The notes under the pieces: model-generated
Seen by the model: the letters and a program-made list of their open reading frames with translations, nothing else
Databases searched by the model: none
What the model was told of the DNA's origin: nothing
Made by a program: the position numbers and the translations under genes
Assembly: GCA_040390025.1 (NCBI GenBank)
Contig: JAZJZD010000009.1
Span: forward strand, 172,162-236,161
Direction: 5' to 3'
Origin: JAVHYG01 sp040390025
Lineage (GTDB): Bacteria; Pseudomonadota; Gammaproteobacteria; Diplorickettsiales; Diplorickettsiaceae
DNA length: 64,000 nt
Shown here: piece after piece, positions 1 through 10,490 of the stretch
Layout: each line of letters begins with the position of its first letter
Position numbering within the stretch: the first letter of the stretch is position 1

Positions 1-1
1 T

Positions 2-151
2 CCTTTTGTAAAAGCGTGTAATATTCCTGAAGTAACGACGAAACAAAAAGGTAAATGTGCGAATCGTTTTTACGTTTATGGCGTAATAGCGCGTCTCGCT
101 TTGCTTGCTGCCGCGCGTGAACAAGCGGCTGTTTTGAAAAAAGAGGGTTAG
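2..151 (+). CDS. gshA: C-terminal fragment, probable glutamate-cysteine ligase
   Basis: This is the last 49 codons of a gene that starts before the window; it reads open from base 2 to a TAG at 149-151. The end contains YVYGVIARLALLAAARE, which resembles the C-terminus of the proteobacterial GshA family of glutamate-cysteine ligases, the first enzyme of glutathione synthesis. It stops 4 bases before gshB, the second enzyme, so the two are probably one operon. The family call leans on this neighbour as much as on the short sequence, because the catalytic part lies outside the window. Confidence 0.55.
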   Translation, partial: PFVKACNIPEVTTKQKGKCANRFYVYGVIARLALLAAAREQAAVLKKEG

Positions 152-155
152 CATC

Positions 156-1100
156 ATGAAAAACATTTCATTGGGTGTGATTATGGACCCTATTTCACAA
201 ATTAACACTAAAAAAGACACGACGTTTGCTATGTTGTTAGAGGCGCAGCGGCGCGAGTGGCCGATTTTTTATATGGAGCAGACTGATCTTTTTTTAAAAC
301 AAGATATTCCTTATGCACGAATGCGTCGCTTGAAAGTACAGGATAATACTAAAAATTGGTTTGAGTTAGGTAAAGAAAAAGTAGAAAGTTTAAATCAGCT
401 CACTGTAATCCTGATGCGCAAAGACCCTCCAGTAGATATGCAATATATTTATACCACTCAGCTATTAGATATAGCAGAAAGCCAAGGTGTGAGGGTGGTT
501 AATAAACCACAGAGCTTGCGCGATTATAATGAAAAATTGTTTACGTTACAGTTTCCGCAATGTTGCCCACCTAGCTTAATTACGCATTCTATTGCAGATG
601 CAAAACTTTTTTTAGAGGAACATAAGGATATTATCGCTAAGCCTTTAGATGGTATGGGTGGGTTTTCAGTGTTTCGTTTACAAAAAAATGATGCAAACAC
701 CAATGTAATTTTTGAAACCTTGAGCGCCAATAATCAACGTTATATGTTAATCCAGCGCTATATTCCAGAAATTACAGCAGGGGATAAACGTATTTTAATG
801 ATTGATGGAGAGCCTGTGCCTTATGCTTTGGCACGTATCGCGCCAGCAGGAGAAACGCGTGCTAATTTAGCGGTAGGGGGCAAGGGAATTGGACAGGAAC
901 TCAATGAGCGTGATCGTTGGATTTGTCGACAAGTGGGACCTCTTTTAAAAGAAAAAGGTTTGTATTTTGTGGGTCTTGATGTAATAGGCGATTATTTAAC
1001 AGAAATTAATATTACCAGTCCTACCGGTATCCGCGAGCTTGATCAGCAGTTCAATTTAAATATAGCTTCTTTATTAATGGATGCCTTGGAAGGATTGTAG
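156..1100 (+). CDS. gshB: Glutathione synthetase
   Basis: A 314-residue protein that adds glycine to gamma-glutamylcysteine using ATP in the cytoplasm. The N-terminus GVIMDPISQINTKKDTTFAM is the typical GshB substrate-domain start. The ATP-grasp part is visible as AKPLDGMGGFSVFR (about residues 162-175), the glycine-rich NLAVGGKG (about 237-244) and the metal-binding end EINITSPTGIRELD (about 285-298). Length is the usual one for bacterial GshB, so it looks intact. The ATG at 156 follows the purine-rich GAGGG of the preceding gene's last codons, which suggests coupled translation with the upstream gshA-like gene. Confidence 0.95.
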   Translation: MKNISLGVIMDPISQINTKKDTTFAMLLEAQRREWPIFYMEQTDLFLKQDIPYARMRRLKVQDNTKNWFELGKEKVESLNQLTVILMRKDPPVDMQYIYTTQLLDIAESQGVRVVNKPQSLRDYNEKLFTLQFPQCCPPSLITHSIADAKLFLEEHKDIIAKPLDGMGGFSVFRLQKNDANTNVIFETLSANNQRYMLIQRYIPEITAGDKRILMIDGEPVPYALARIAPAGETRANLAVGGKGIGQELNERDRWICRQVGPLLKEKGLYFVGLDVIGDYLTEINITSPTGIRELDQQFNLNIASLLMDALEGL

Positions 1101-1149
1101 TAAAAACCCCTGATGCACAAGGAATTAACCCAGTGCCTTTCCTTGAAAT

Positions 1150-1488
1150 TTAGAGCATATTTAATTGTAATTTTGCCGCTTCAGACATTTTTTCAGTAGT
1201 CCAGGGCGGATCCCAAACCAATTCAACACTAGCAGAGACAACGCCAGGAACATTATTGACAACGTTTTCGACCATACTAGGGAAGGTTTGTGCAACCGGA
1301 CAACCGGGTGTGGTCAAGGTCATTTCAATTTTTACCACTCCTTGCGGATTGATATCAATGTTGTAAATTAAACCTAAATCGTAAATATTAACAGGGATTT
1401 CAGGATCATAGACCCCCTTAAGGGCTTCGATAATATTAAGTTTTAATTGATTGAGTAAGGGTAAGGATAGAGGGTAAAGAAAAGCCAT
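1150..1488 (-). CDS. sufT: SufT-like MIP18/DUF59 iron-sulfur assembly protein
   Basis: A protein of about 112 residues of the MIP18 (DUF59) family, which helps insert or mature iron-sulfur clusters in the cytoplasm. Visible family motifs are VYDPEIPVNIYDLGLIY and TLTTPGCPVAQTFP with the conserved cysteine, then VELVWDPPWT, which is typical of the SufT branch. The frame is open further up to a TTG at 1545, but those 19 extra residues are a hydrophobic run unlike the family, so I place the start at the ATG at 1488; no strong Shine-Dalgarno is seen at either. It lies 15 kb from the suf operon in this window, whereas in many bacteria sufT is part of that operon. Confidence 0.85.
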   Translation of the reverse strand: MAFLYPLSLPLLNQLKLNIIEALKGVYDPEIPVNIYDLGLIYNIDINPQGVVKIEMTLTTPGCPVAQTFPSMVENVVNNVPGVVSASVELVWDPPWTTEKMSEAAKLQLNML

Positions 1489-1676
1489 TTGAAATAAAAT
1501 AATTATAAATAAGGCTATTGAAATAGGTATTGCTATAAGAGTCAAGTAGTTATACGTTAGTTAGATAAAAAATTTAACTAGCATTGTTTCTTAAAATAAA
1601 AAGCGCTTTCATTTAATTTTATTTTTTTTACATAAATGTCTTAGTATTTTAAGATGTAAAGAATAGGTTTAAATAT

Positions 1677-2705
1677 TTATATTTTTTCTTTTTTTATAAA
1701 ATTTAAAAAATTTTTGATAAAATATTTTTTAGCTATTTCTGAAGAAAAATTAGCTATGTTAAAAAGATTTAAAATTTTTAATGTGTCAGAAATGATTGTT
1801 TTTTTTAGATTAATTTGTAAGGCTGTATAGGGATCCTGTTTTTTTAAGCAGGTATGTGTTATGCCGGTAATTATTTTATGCTTAGGTACTTTATTCTCAC
1901 TAAATAGCTTTGACTCTATGCAGCCAAATAATTTATTAAGATGACTAAATATTTCATTAAATTTACTGGCAGTATGTGGGTAATTATTAGAAAATATAAC
2001 ACCAGGAAACAATGTAGACCTATTGTAAGAAAAATGGCTTTTTCCGTAGCTTAAGTTATTCGTACCGAAATAAAAACCAAAAAACTCAGTGTTCTTATAG
2101 TCATGTAGTAGATGGCTTAGATTTTTTTGTATGCTGCCGTTGTAGTCTAAAAAGTCAATGAAAGCAATTTTTTCCTCAGTTAATAATCCTTGTGCGGATA
2201 AAGTGTGCTTAAGCGATTTTTTTTTGGCATTTATAAGTGTATTTAATTCAGTACCAAATTCCGTTGCTTTAATCAGGGTAATCAGAAATTGAGAGTCTAT
2301 AGTATTGTAGTGGCGTTTAATAATATTCAAGGACGTATCTGAAAAATCAGATAACGCTATGTCAATATTAGCTAAAAGATTTTTTAGCGATAGAGAACCT
2401 TTTAGTAAGACTATTTGGTTTAAAAAGTTTTCAATATTTTCTAGATTTGTATAAGTTAAACAAGCGCTAGATATTTGGGTTATGTCGATAATTTTAAGTT
2501 GAAGGTTATCTTTTATTCCTCTAAATAGACTTACGTTGTCTAAAATTATATCAAATACATCTTTTATAAAATCGCAATCTTTAGATAGAAAAAAGACTTT
2601 TTTAATATGTAATATAGAGAGGTCAGAAATAACCTGATAAGCAAAGATGGCAATAATTGGATACAGCGCATTACTTATGTCCAGTATTTTTTTGTTTAAA
2701 TGCAT
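1677..2705 (-). CDS. Downstream half of an interrupted COG5610-like HAD protein
   Basis: A 342-residue reading frame. Its start, with YPIIAIFAYQVISDL followed by KVFFLSKDCDFIKDVFD, and the later FIDFLDYNGSIQKNL and EFFGFYFGTNNL, resemble the C-terminal half of the 'predicted HAD hydrolase' family COG5610, where a segment of the form GPLxxGFxxWL...RLYFLSRDG is followed by the motif VDIGWxGSxQ and GxYFG. COG5610 genes usually sit in surface-polysaccharide clusters; the reaction is not known. The frame is exactly continuous with the gene at 2778-4478: 24 sense codons lie between that gene's TAA and this ATG. This is therefore the remainder of one longer gene. It could be translated only by reinitiation, readthrough, or if the stop is a sequence error. 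Confidence 0.6.
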   Translation of the reverse strand: MHLNKKILDISNALYPIIAIFAYQVISDLSILHIKKVFFLSKDCDFIKDVFDIILDNVSLFRGIKDNLQLKIIDITQISSACLTYTNLENIENFLNQIVLLKGSLSLKNLLANIDIALSDFSDTSLNIIKRHYNTIDSQFLITLIKATEFGTELNTLINAKKKSLKHTLSAQGLLTEEKIAFIDFLDYNGSIQKNLSHLLHDYKNTEFFGFYFGTNNLSYGKSHFSYNRSTLFPGVIFSNNYPHTASKFNEIFSHLNKLFGCIESKLFSENKVPKHKIITGITHTCLKKQDPYTALQINLKKTIISDTLKILNLFNIANFSSEIAKKYFIKNFLNFIKKEKI

Positions 2706-2777
2706 GAAGTCGTTTAAATTATTTTCTGTCCAGGCTAGCTTGTGGATAGTTTTCTTTATATAGTTTTTTTTAATTTT

Positions 2778-4478
2778 TTATTTTCTATTATATACATTAC
2801 AGGCACGGAAGTTTAATTTTTTATATTTTTCTAAGTTGTCTCTAGTGTAGGTTAGGTATTTTATTTTAGTTTTCTTGGGTGAAAAGTGATTAAATAGGTA
2901 TTTATTACTAACATGTAGCACTTGATTAGTATCAAGTTGTATTTTTTTTAGGGTTAGTTGGTAAAGGTTATCGTTAAATTTTCTTGATTTATTTTGATAA
3001 AATATATGACATAAATCAATATGCTGATTTATATTAAAATGGGAGGCTATATATCTAATATTTTCTTCAGAGAAAAAATTATCAATGCACACGGCGATTA
3101 ACAGGTCCTTTTTTTTTAATGATTTTAACGTTTCGACAGTTTCTTTTTCAACGAATAGGGTGTTTATAAGGCTTTTTATTTCATAATATATTATATCATT
3201 AACTAATTCTACTATTGTTTTTTTTGTTATAGAAAAAATAACGTTTTTTATAATTAAAAAAAAATAACTATCATTATTTTTGCTGGGTAGATTAAACTCA
3301 TGTACCTTTTCTTCTTCGCGGTTTCTTATTTTATTAAATTTATCTATATCAATAGCAAACCCCATATGCATCAGTTTTAAACGAGCATATTCTGCAGTTT
3401 TAAAGCGTATATCTTTTGCAGGATTAGTTAATCTGTGGACTAGTGTTTCGAAAAAATCGAAAAAAATAACTTTTTTATCAGACGCATGATTTAGAACTTC
3501 CTTGAAATAATTTATTTTATGTTTGTAGTTGTTTAATTTAAAATAATATTCTATTAGTTTTTTGTAGTAATTTTTTTTTAAAAAAAAATCTTTATGTTGG
3601 GCTTTGATTTTTTTGTTATTTTTTTCCTCTTTAGCTCCAAGTTTTTTCTTTATAGCGTTTAGTTCCATCTGTAACCTAGTACGGTTACTTTCTATGTGGT
3701 AAAAAAATTTTTCATTGGCTATGAAACTATATATTTTATTAGGGGATAATAGTTCTTTAATTTCTGCTTTAATTATTTTTTTAGAATATAATATACCTAA
3801 ACCATAAAATAATGGGATAGAAATAAAATCTAAATCTAAGTTTGTCCGGTTTTGAATTAGGAAATCTTTTATAGCAGTATCTGCTCTATACCTATTATTT
3901 GTATCGGCAGAAAGACTATATTTATTTGAGCTTAGATGATTGTCTGCTTGAATTTCGGCACTTTCAGTGTTGTTTAAAGTAGGAGCGTAAGGTTTGGTTA
4001 ATGCTAAGTTTGAACTTTCATAAAACGTTTCTTTTTCATAATTTATAAATATATTATAAAGAAAACAGATAGACTGCAGCTGTTTGTCATTTAAAAAAAT
4101 GCTTTTTAATGCATTCTTTAAAAAATTATAGTCGCGCTTAGTATTTATTAAAAATACATCATGATCGGCTTCTGATTTGCTAAGGTAATTTAGCGAATTT
4201 TCTTTAAATAATTTAGATTGGCCTTGAAATTTTGGAATGGTGTTTAATTGTATATTTACACTGCAATAGTGAAAGCTTTTTATTCTAGATAATAAAGCAA
4301 GCCAAAGTGTTAATTGCGATCTTTCAGAACCTTCGGTGTCAATTTCACATATAGATCTAATGCTAGGATGTAAAATAATAGGTTTAAGGATATCTTTAAA
4401 GTTTATCAATGAAGATAAATCAAGTGTATCATTTTGATAAGCATCAAATAGACTAAAATCATCTTTTGCAGATAACAT
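2778..4478 (-). CDS. Upstream half of an interrupted COG5610-like protein, with HAD domain
   Basis: A 566-residue reading frame. About residues 1-300 are not recognised and are rich in Lys, Asn and Ile. From about residue 338 a haloacid dehalogenase core begins with VIFFDFFETLVHRL (HAD motif I, D-x-F-[DE]-T-L), followed by a cap region and LLIAVCIDNFFSEENI, which stands where motif II would be. The family is a broad class of phosphatases and phosphotransferases. The frame ends in a TAA at 2778-2780, and the same frame is then open for 24 codons into the downstream half at 1677-2705. Full length without the stop would be about 932 residues. The region is very AT-rich, which suggests relaxed selection or transfer. 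Substrate unknown. Confidence 0.6.
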   Translation of the reverse strand: MLSAKDDFSLFDAYQNDTLDLSSLINFKDILKPIILHPSIRSICEIDTEGSERSQLTLWLALLSRIKSFHYCSVNIQLNTIPKFQGQSKLFKENSLNYLSKSEADHDVFLINTKRDYNFLKNALKSIFLNDKQLQSICFLYNIFINYEKETFYESSNLALTKPYAPTLNNTESAEIQADNHLSSNKYSLSADTNNRYRADTAIKDFLIQNRTNLDLDFISIPLFYGLGILYSKKIIKAEIKELLSPNKIYSFIANEKFFYHIESNRTRLQMELNAIKKKLGAKEEKNNKKIKAQHKDFFLKKNYYKKLIEYYFKLNNYKHKINYFKEVLNHASDKKVIFFDFFETLVHRLTNPAKDIRFKTAEYARLKLMHMGFAIDIDKFNKIRNREEEKVHEFNLPSKNNDSYFFLIIKNVIFSITKKTIVELVNDIIYYEIKSLINTLFVEKETVETLKSLKKKDLLIAVCIDNFFSEENIRYIASHFNINQHIDLCHIFYQNKSRKFNDNLYQLTLKKIQLDTNQVLHVSNKYLFNHFSPKKTKIKYLTYTRDNLEKYKKLNFRACNVYNRK

Positions 4479-4676
4479 ATCTTTTTCCCTATAGTTAAAG
4501 AAGCACTAAATTAACTATAGTAAATTTAAAAAATATGTAATAGTTTTTTGGATAAGTTTTATTTATATCTAATTCAGATTATTAATAATTTATTTAGATA
4601 AACAATTTTTTTATTTATAATTGAAATTATACGAATAATTTCTAATTAACAGAGGGTAGCTATAGTTAGTACAACT

Positions 4677-4811
4677 AGGGTGTGTTGTTATTCAGCGAGG
4701 ATGGGGCGTAAAGCTTTGCTTTTCAAATATCCTAATAAAGTCTACTTGTAGTATGTGAGTAACGAAAATGTAGAAAAACCAGGCTTTAGAGCCATCATCG
4801 TAGCCAATTAT
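4677..4811 (+). repeat. MITE-like repeat, family A (degenerate copy)
   Basis: Within the 603-base gene-free stretch 4479-5081, this segment shares a diagnostic core with three other places in the window: GTATGTGAGTAACG near the middle and GCCATCATCG near the right end. It opens with AGGGTGTG like the copy at 37135. The best-preserved family member (37991-38130) has terminal inverted repeats. The rest of 4479-5081 is plain AT-rich sequence; a TATAGAAT at about 5033-5040 may be a -10 element for the gene at 5082, but I see no convincing -35. Confidence 0.6.
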
Positions 4812-5081
4812 AATAAATATATAAGTATTTGATTCTTTATTACGTTACTTTTAATTTAAGCAGGGTTCATTCGAATTCCATATTTTCTATTAATAGGAAA
4901 TCTTAATATTGGTTTGAAATCATTATACTGTAACTCGTGTAATTTATTTATTATTTAGTAGTATAATTTAGTTTTAGCCTATTTTATTGGTTAATTTTTA
5001 ATATAAATTATCTAATTTAATAATTAATACTAGTATAGAATAAATAGAATTAGATGTTAAAAATATACAGAGGAAAATGTC

Positions 5082-5303
5082 ATGAGTGAAATGAATAGTG
5101 ATGAACCAACATTCGACGAAACTGATTATAAAGCTTCAGATCGTCCTAATGAAAACATTAGCTTGGACAATGGTTATGATGCTGAAAATGACGAGAAAAC
5201 AGAAAATAATAAAAAAGATAAAAACAATGGTAAAGTAAGTCAAGATGGAAAAGGTTCGATAGAGTTTTTTTGTAAAAATATAGTCTGGTTTAAACAGAAT
5301 TAA
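5082..5303 (+). CDS. Small acidic hydrophilic protein, function unknown
   Basis: A 73-residue protein, strongly hydrophilic and rich in Asp, Glu, Asn and Lys, with no recognisable domain, membrane segment or cysteine pattern beyond one Cys in the tail. The ATG is preceded by GAGGAAA at a normal distance, which supports translation. It lies 53 bases upstream of the poly-Asp gene at 5357 in the same direction and may be in one operon with it. Its composition resembles the disordered N-termini of the neighbouring proteins, so it might be a detached N-terminal fragment of a family member. I do not recognise it. Confidence 0.45.
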   Translation: MSEMNSDEPTFDETDYKASDRPNENISLDNGYDAENDEKTENNKKDKNNGKVSQDGKGSIEFFCKNIVWFKQN

Positions 5304-5356
5304 TTAATAAAAATTAATTATTTAAAAAATAAAACATATTTTAAGGAAATTAAGCA

Positions 5357-6799
<1,443 letters not shown>

Positions 6800-6857
6800 C
6801 ACTAAAAAATATTTTTTTACTATTATTACAAATTTAATTTGATATAAGGAATACAAG

Positions 6858-8000
6858 ATGGATTCAAATGTAAAATATCATACCTGGTCAAAAGAAATTA
6901 GCGTTATGCAAAAAGGTGCTAATGATTTAGATTTAATTGGTTTATTCTTTAATGCTTTGCAAACTGTTTATTTATTATCTTATTCTGAGAAAAAAAAACA
7001 GTTATTTATTGCTGTTTACAATGTCATAAAAAAAGATTTATCTAAATTTCAGCCATTATGTACTGCTCCTGAAGTTATCTATAGTGCTTGTGTTTATAAA
7101 GAAAATGAAATTTCTTCTTCTTGGTATTTACTAGGAAAAAATAACGTTTGGGAATTAGAATTAATGAAACCTAGCTTACAATTGGGTAAAGGTGAATTAA
7201 GAAAATATCTAGGACTTCCTTTGGCAGAGAAGCATAGAGAGAGAATTTTTGATGGTTCTACTTTAGTGGCGTTTGATCAAACGCCTTTTATAATTGGGGG
7301 GAAAATTATCAATGATAATTCAGGAGAAATTGATACACGTGCTAGAATTATGGGAGGGAAGCGTTGGGCGGAGCATTACTATGGTGCTGGTTCTCCGGCA
7401 ACAGCTACAGGAGGAGAGTATGAAGGGACTTATGTAAATAATTTTTTAATTCATCCAAGAGTCTCACCTTTAGTACACTTTTATGATGGTAAATTTATTT
7501 GTATTGGAGGTAATGAAAAATCCCCAGAATGTATTTTTGAATTTTTTCAAGCAAGACCTTACTATTATTATATAGCTAAGTATAGTACTTGTAGAGAAGA
7601 TCCGTATACTTATACGTATACGACGGAAAGATCGATTATTGCTTATAAAAAATATAACTGTTTAATAAGAACAGATGATCCCAAACCTGCCTCCTGTATT
7701 TCTAATAATTGTATTTTTATTTTTTCCAATCAACTTTTTGACAAAGACAATGGATTGTATTTCAAATTCGATTTTGCTAGTGGTAGAAGTTCAGGCGGCG
7801 GTGCAGGAGACTGGGAGTTTTTGTTGCCTGAAGGGTTTAAGCCAGAAGATTTATTTTTTACTTCAGCAAAAGCGGTATGTATAGGAAAAGATATCTATTT
7901 AGTTTTATTTAATAAGGGAGATGATCATTATCTTGGTGAAGAAGCGAAAATGAAAACGAAAACGAAAACGACTAAGCTTAGTATATTTAAGATAATCTAA
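6858..8000 (+). CDS. Paralog of the preceding poly-Asp protein
   Basis: A 380-residue protein that matches the beta-rich part of the gene at 5357-6799 along its whole length: VYLLSYSEKKKQLFIAVYN, WYLLGKNNVWEL, PLVHFYDGKFICIGG, CIFIFSNQLF and LYFKFDF occupy the same relative positions. It lacks the acidic N-terminal extension and the Asp run. It ends in a Lys/Thr-rich tail made from the repeated codons AAAACG. A ribosome-binding sequence AAGGAATACAAG precedes the ATG. It lies 58 bases after its paralog and is followed by a perfect 18-base-arm hairpin, so the pair appears to be one transcription unit produced by tandem duplication. Function unknown. Confidence 0.65.
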   Translation: MDSNVKYHTWSKEISVMQKGANDLDLIGLFFNALQTVYLLSYSEKKKQLFIAVYNVIKKDLSKFQPLCTAPEVIYSACVYKENEISSSWYLLGKNNVWELELMKPSLQLGKGELRKYLGLPLAEKHRERIFDGSTLVAFDQTPFIIGGKIINDNSGEIDTRARIMGGKRWAEHYYGAGSPATATGGEYEGTYVNNFLIHPRVSPLVHFYDGKFICIGGNEKSPECIFEFFQARPYYYYIAKYSTCREDPYTYTYTTERSIIAYKKYNCLIRTDDPKPASCISNNCIFIFSNQLFDKDNGLYFKFDFASGRSSGGGAGDWEFLLPEGFKPEDLFFTSAKAVCIGKDIYLVLFNKGDDHYLGEEAKMKTKTKTTKLSIFKII

Positions 8001-8024
8001 GATAAGTGTTGTAGACTTATGTAT

Positions 8025-8064
8025 TGACAGGTATCTAATAATCTATATTATTAGATACCTGTCA
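8025..8064. terminator. Perfect inverted repeat, probable terminator
   Basis: TGACAGGTATCTAATAAT at 8025-8042 is exactly complementary to 8047-8064 around a 4-base loop, 25 bases after the stop of the gene at 6858-8000. The run of T after it is short (CATTTTAT), so it could alternatively be a relic of a mobile element end. Confidence 0.5.
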
Positions 8065-8734
8065 CATTTTATAGCAGACTACTCTAATCAAAAAGAGATC
8101 GACGATATCCGCTATATTTTCACACAAATAGATTAATTTTATAGAGAGTTGTCATTGAATTATATTCCTGTGCTTTAATTTGTTAAGTTTCAAGATAAAT
8201 GAACTCAGAGAATTAGTAAAAAAAATACTATCAAGTGAAACCTCTAAAGCGTTATCGTGGGGCAAGCTATTAACGCTATAGTCGCCTATTCCAAAATCGA
8301 TGTATCAAAAAAATCATAGCAGATCAATCGAGTAAATAAGTGCCCAAATAAAGTATTTTTGAGTATATTGAAGTCTTTTAAGAATCACTATCCTATTCCC
8401 ACTTCAGAGAGTTCATAAAATTATTGCGCGATTAAAATTAAAAATTTAGGGTTACTAGGTATGTTAATAAAAAACATCCTATAGTGATTAATTTACTGCA
8501 ACAAACCTAAAATATAAGGTTTATTTTATCTATTAGAATACCATTAAGTCATTTATTATAAATCTTAAACTTACTCTAGCTCATTCCTAAGCTTTAATTT
8601 ATGAACTGATATGGATTAATTCTTAATAAATGAATCTTTATGTTGATTTCTTTTATAATAATTTAATAAGTGTTTTAATATATAAAATATAATATTTTTA
8701 ATTAATTTTATTATAAATGAACTAAAGGATTGTT
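8065..8734. other. Gene-free AT-rich stretch
   Basis: About 670 bases without a plausible gene on either strand. There are fragments that could be decayed coding sequence, but every frame is closed often and I could not assign a family. The last 100 bases are extremely AT-rich and presumably hold the promoter of the repeat-protein gene at 8735. Confidence 0.5.
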
Positions 8735-9743
8735 ATGAAAACAAAAGAGAAAAATATTGGTAGAGCTAACCGACCGAATGAAGACATAGATATTCCTTCT
8801 CGCGATGATAATGATGATGATACAGAAACAGGCGGTGAAGATAGCAGAAATAATGACGGTAAAGATGGCGGAAATAATGACGGTAAAGATGGTGGTAAAG
8901 ATGGCGGAAATAATGACGGTAAAGATGGCGGAAATAATGACGGTAAAGATGGCGGAAATAATGACGGTAAAGNNNNNNNNNNNNNNNNNNNNNNNNNNNN
9001 NNNNNNNNNNNNNNNNNNNNNNNNNNNNNNNNNNNNNNNNNNNNNNNNNNNNNNNNNNNNNNNNNNNNNNNNATGGTGGTAAAGANNNNNNNNNNNNNNN
9101 NNNNNNNNNNNNNNNNNNNNNNNNNNNNNNNNNNNNNNNNNNNNNNNNNNNNNNNNNNNNNNNNNNNNNNNNNNNNNNNNNNNNNAAAGATGGCGGAAAT
9201 AATGACGGTAAAGATGGTGGTAAAGATGGCGGAAATAATGGCGATAAAGATGGTGGTACAGGAACTGGCGGCAAAAATGATAAGAAAGAATATGAATCTT
9301 TAAAAAAAGGTTTGGAAGATGAAATCCGTAATGTTAAAAATGGTTGTGCAGATACATCTAGTGCTTTAGAAAAAAATATTAATAATTTAGAGGAAAGATT
9401 AACTGAGGATATTCGTAGACTAAAAAATAATTTAGAAGAAGACATAAAAAAATGTTGTAAAAATAAAGCTAAGGATGGCATTAGTGATAAGTTAAAACAA
9501 CTTGAAGGGCTTGACGATAAGTTAAAGCCACTTAATGAGCTAGTAGATCTAAAGGATAAATTTGATATTTTAGATTCTGTAAAAGAAAAGCTGGAAGTTC
9601 TTGATTCTATACAAGATAAATTGAACAAATTAGAAGGATTGGATGCTCAGCAGAAAACTATACAAGATTTTATTAATAAATTAAATAAACAAATGAAAGA
9701 TATTTTGAGTAATTCAATTGGTGCAGAATGGAAAGACATTTAA
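8735..9743 (+). CDS. Large repeat/coiled-coil protein, family copy 1 (spans two assembly gaps)
   Basis: One gene interrupted by two 100-base N runs (8973-9072 and 9086-9185). The frame before the gaps (starting at 8735 after AAGGATTGTT) encodes an acidic start and tandem KDGGNNDG / KDGG units; the frame after 9185 continues the same units and then a coiled coil with NLEERLTEDIRRLKNNLEED and leucine/lysine heptads, ending IGAEWKDI at 9743. The two sides are in different numerical frames only because the N runs are placeholders. Copies 2 (12129-12756) and 3 (14233-15929) share the coiled coil and the final E-W-[KV]-D-[IV]. No signal peptide or membrane segment. True length is unknown because the repeat array is unresolved. 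Function unknown; effector or surface protein are possibilities. Confidence 0.7.
8973..9072. other. Assembly gap inside tandem repeat
   Basis: Exactly 100 N, evidently a placeholder, within the AAAGATGGCGGAAATAATGA-type repeat array of the gene at 8735-9743. A second gap of the same size follows after only 13 bases. Confidence 0.95.
9086..9185. other. Second assembly gap inside the same tandem repeat
   Basis: Another 100 N. The 13 bases between the two gaps (9073-9085) are themselves part of the repeat unit, so array length and order here are unknown. Confidence 0.95.
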
Positions 9744-9909
9744 AGTATATAAAATAATTTTTTTTGCATAACTTATTCAATAAAAAGTAGAACCTAAATT
9801 AGGCGATATATTTGCTAGATTAAATGTGCAAATAACTAAGGTGATTAAAAAGTAGCTTAGGATAACATAGAAAAGATATTTAAATAATTAACTATTAAGG
9901 AAATAAAAA

Positions 9910-10182
9910 ATGATTGATTTAGATGAAATACAGTTAATGTTAAAAAATATAGAGAATCGAATTATAAAAATAGAGAGCTCCATTTTCGATGATAAAAAGC
10001 TTGTTGCTCCGAACATGAATACAGAGCCTAATATTAATGAAAAAATTGATAAGATAGATGAAAGGTTTAACAATCTAAACAAACAATTAAAGTGTAGATT
10101 TGATGATTTAAGCCTATTTATTAATGCATTTTCTCAAGATGAAGGAGGGAAAATTAATGTTGAAAATGTTCTTAACAGCTGA
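9910..10182 (+). CDS. Small helical protein, module partner copy 1
   Basis: A 90-residue protein, all helical by composition, with no cysteine pattern or membrane segment. Its core, KIDERFNNLNKQLKCRF (about residues 46-62), matches the two other small proteins of this region: SIDNRFENLNLQLTGKF at 13195-13413 and AIDARFAKLNTQLSTRF at 15978-16196. The common pattern is I-D-x-R-F-x-x-L-N-x-Q-L-x-x-[RK]-F. It lies 166 bases downstream of the large coiled-coil gene copy 1 in the same direction; copy 3 has the same arrangement, so the small and large proteins probably act together. The ATG is preceded by AAGGAAATAAAAA. Function unknown. Confidence 0.65.
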   Translation: MIDLDEIQLMLKNIENRIIKIESSIFDDKKLVAPNMNTEPNINEKIDKIDERFNNLNKQLKCRFDDLSLFINAFSQDEGGKINVENVLNS

Positions 10183-10319
10183 GCTTCTCTAATGCTTGGG
10201 ATAGAGGAAAAAGCTTAGATTGTTAGTTGCGAAGAGGTTATGAGGTTAGAATATAAGTAGGGTAGGTTTTTTCTTGATTTTCTTTAGAAAAATATTTTTA
10301 TTCTGATTCAAGGCTGTTA

Positions 10320-10348
10320 GTGAGGGAGGTGTGACACACTTCCCTCAC
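10320..10348. terminator. Hairpin, possible terminator of module 1
   Basis: GTGAGGGAGGTGT and ACACTTCCCTCAC pair over 13 bases with one G-T wobble around a 3-base loop, 138 bases after the small gene. No long T run follows, so terminator function is moderate. The 308 bases from 10183 to 10490 otherwise show no gene. Confidence 0.45.
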
Positions 10349-10490
10349 AGGGTTTAAATTGTACTAGCTTAGATGTGATCGGACAGTTACCGATTTTTAC
10401 CAAGTGACTGTGAGTTCAAATTTACTGAATAAACGGGAGTATTCAAGAAACTGTGTCAAAGTTAAACTAAAATCAATTTAGGAGCTAACA

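Noticed and set aside
8065..8734. A decayed transposase in the gap before the first coiled-coil gene
   Set aside because: Short fragments could be imagined but no ordered motif of any transposase family could be read.
8850..9240. Regularly spaced 24-base repeats that could suggest a CRISPR array
   Set aside because: The repeats are contiguous without spacers and are read in frame as KDGGNNDG/KDGG units of a coding sequence.
8711..9628. Minus-strand ORF through the first repeat array
   Set aside because: Antisense of the KDGG repeats; it crosses the N gaps and has low-complexity translation (FTVIISAIF repeated).
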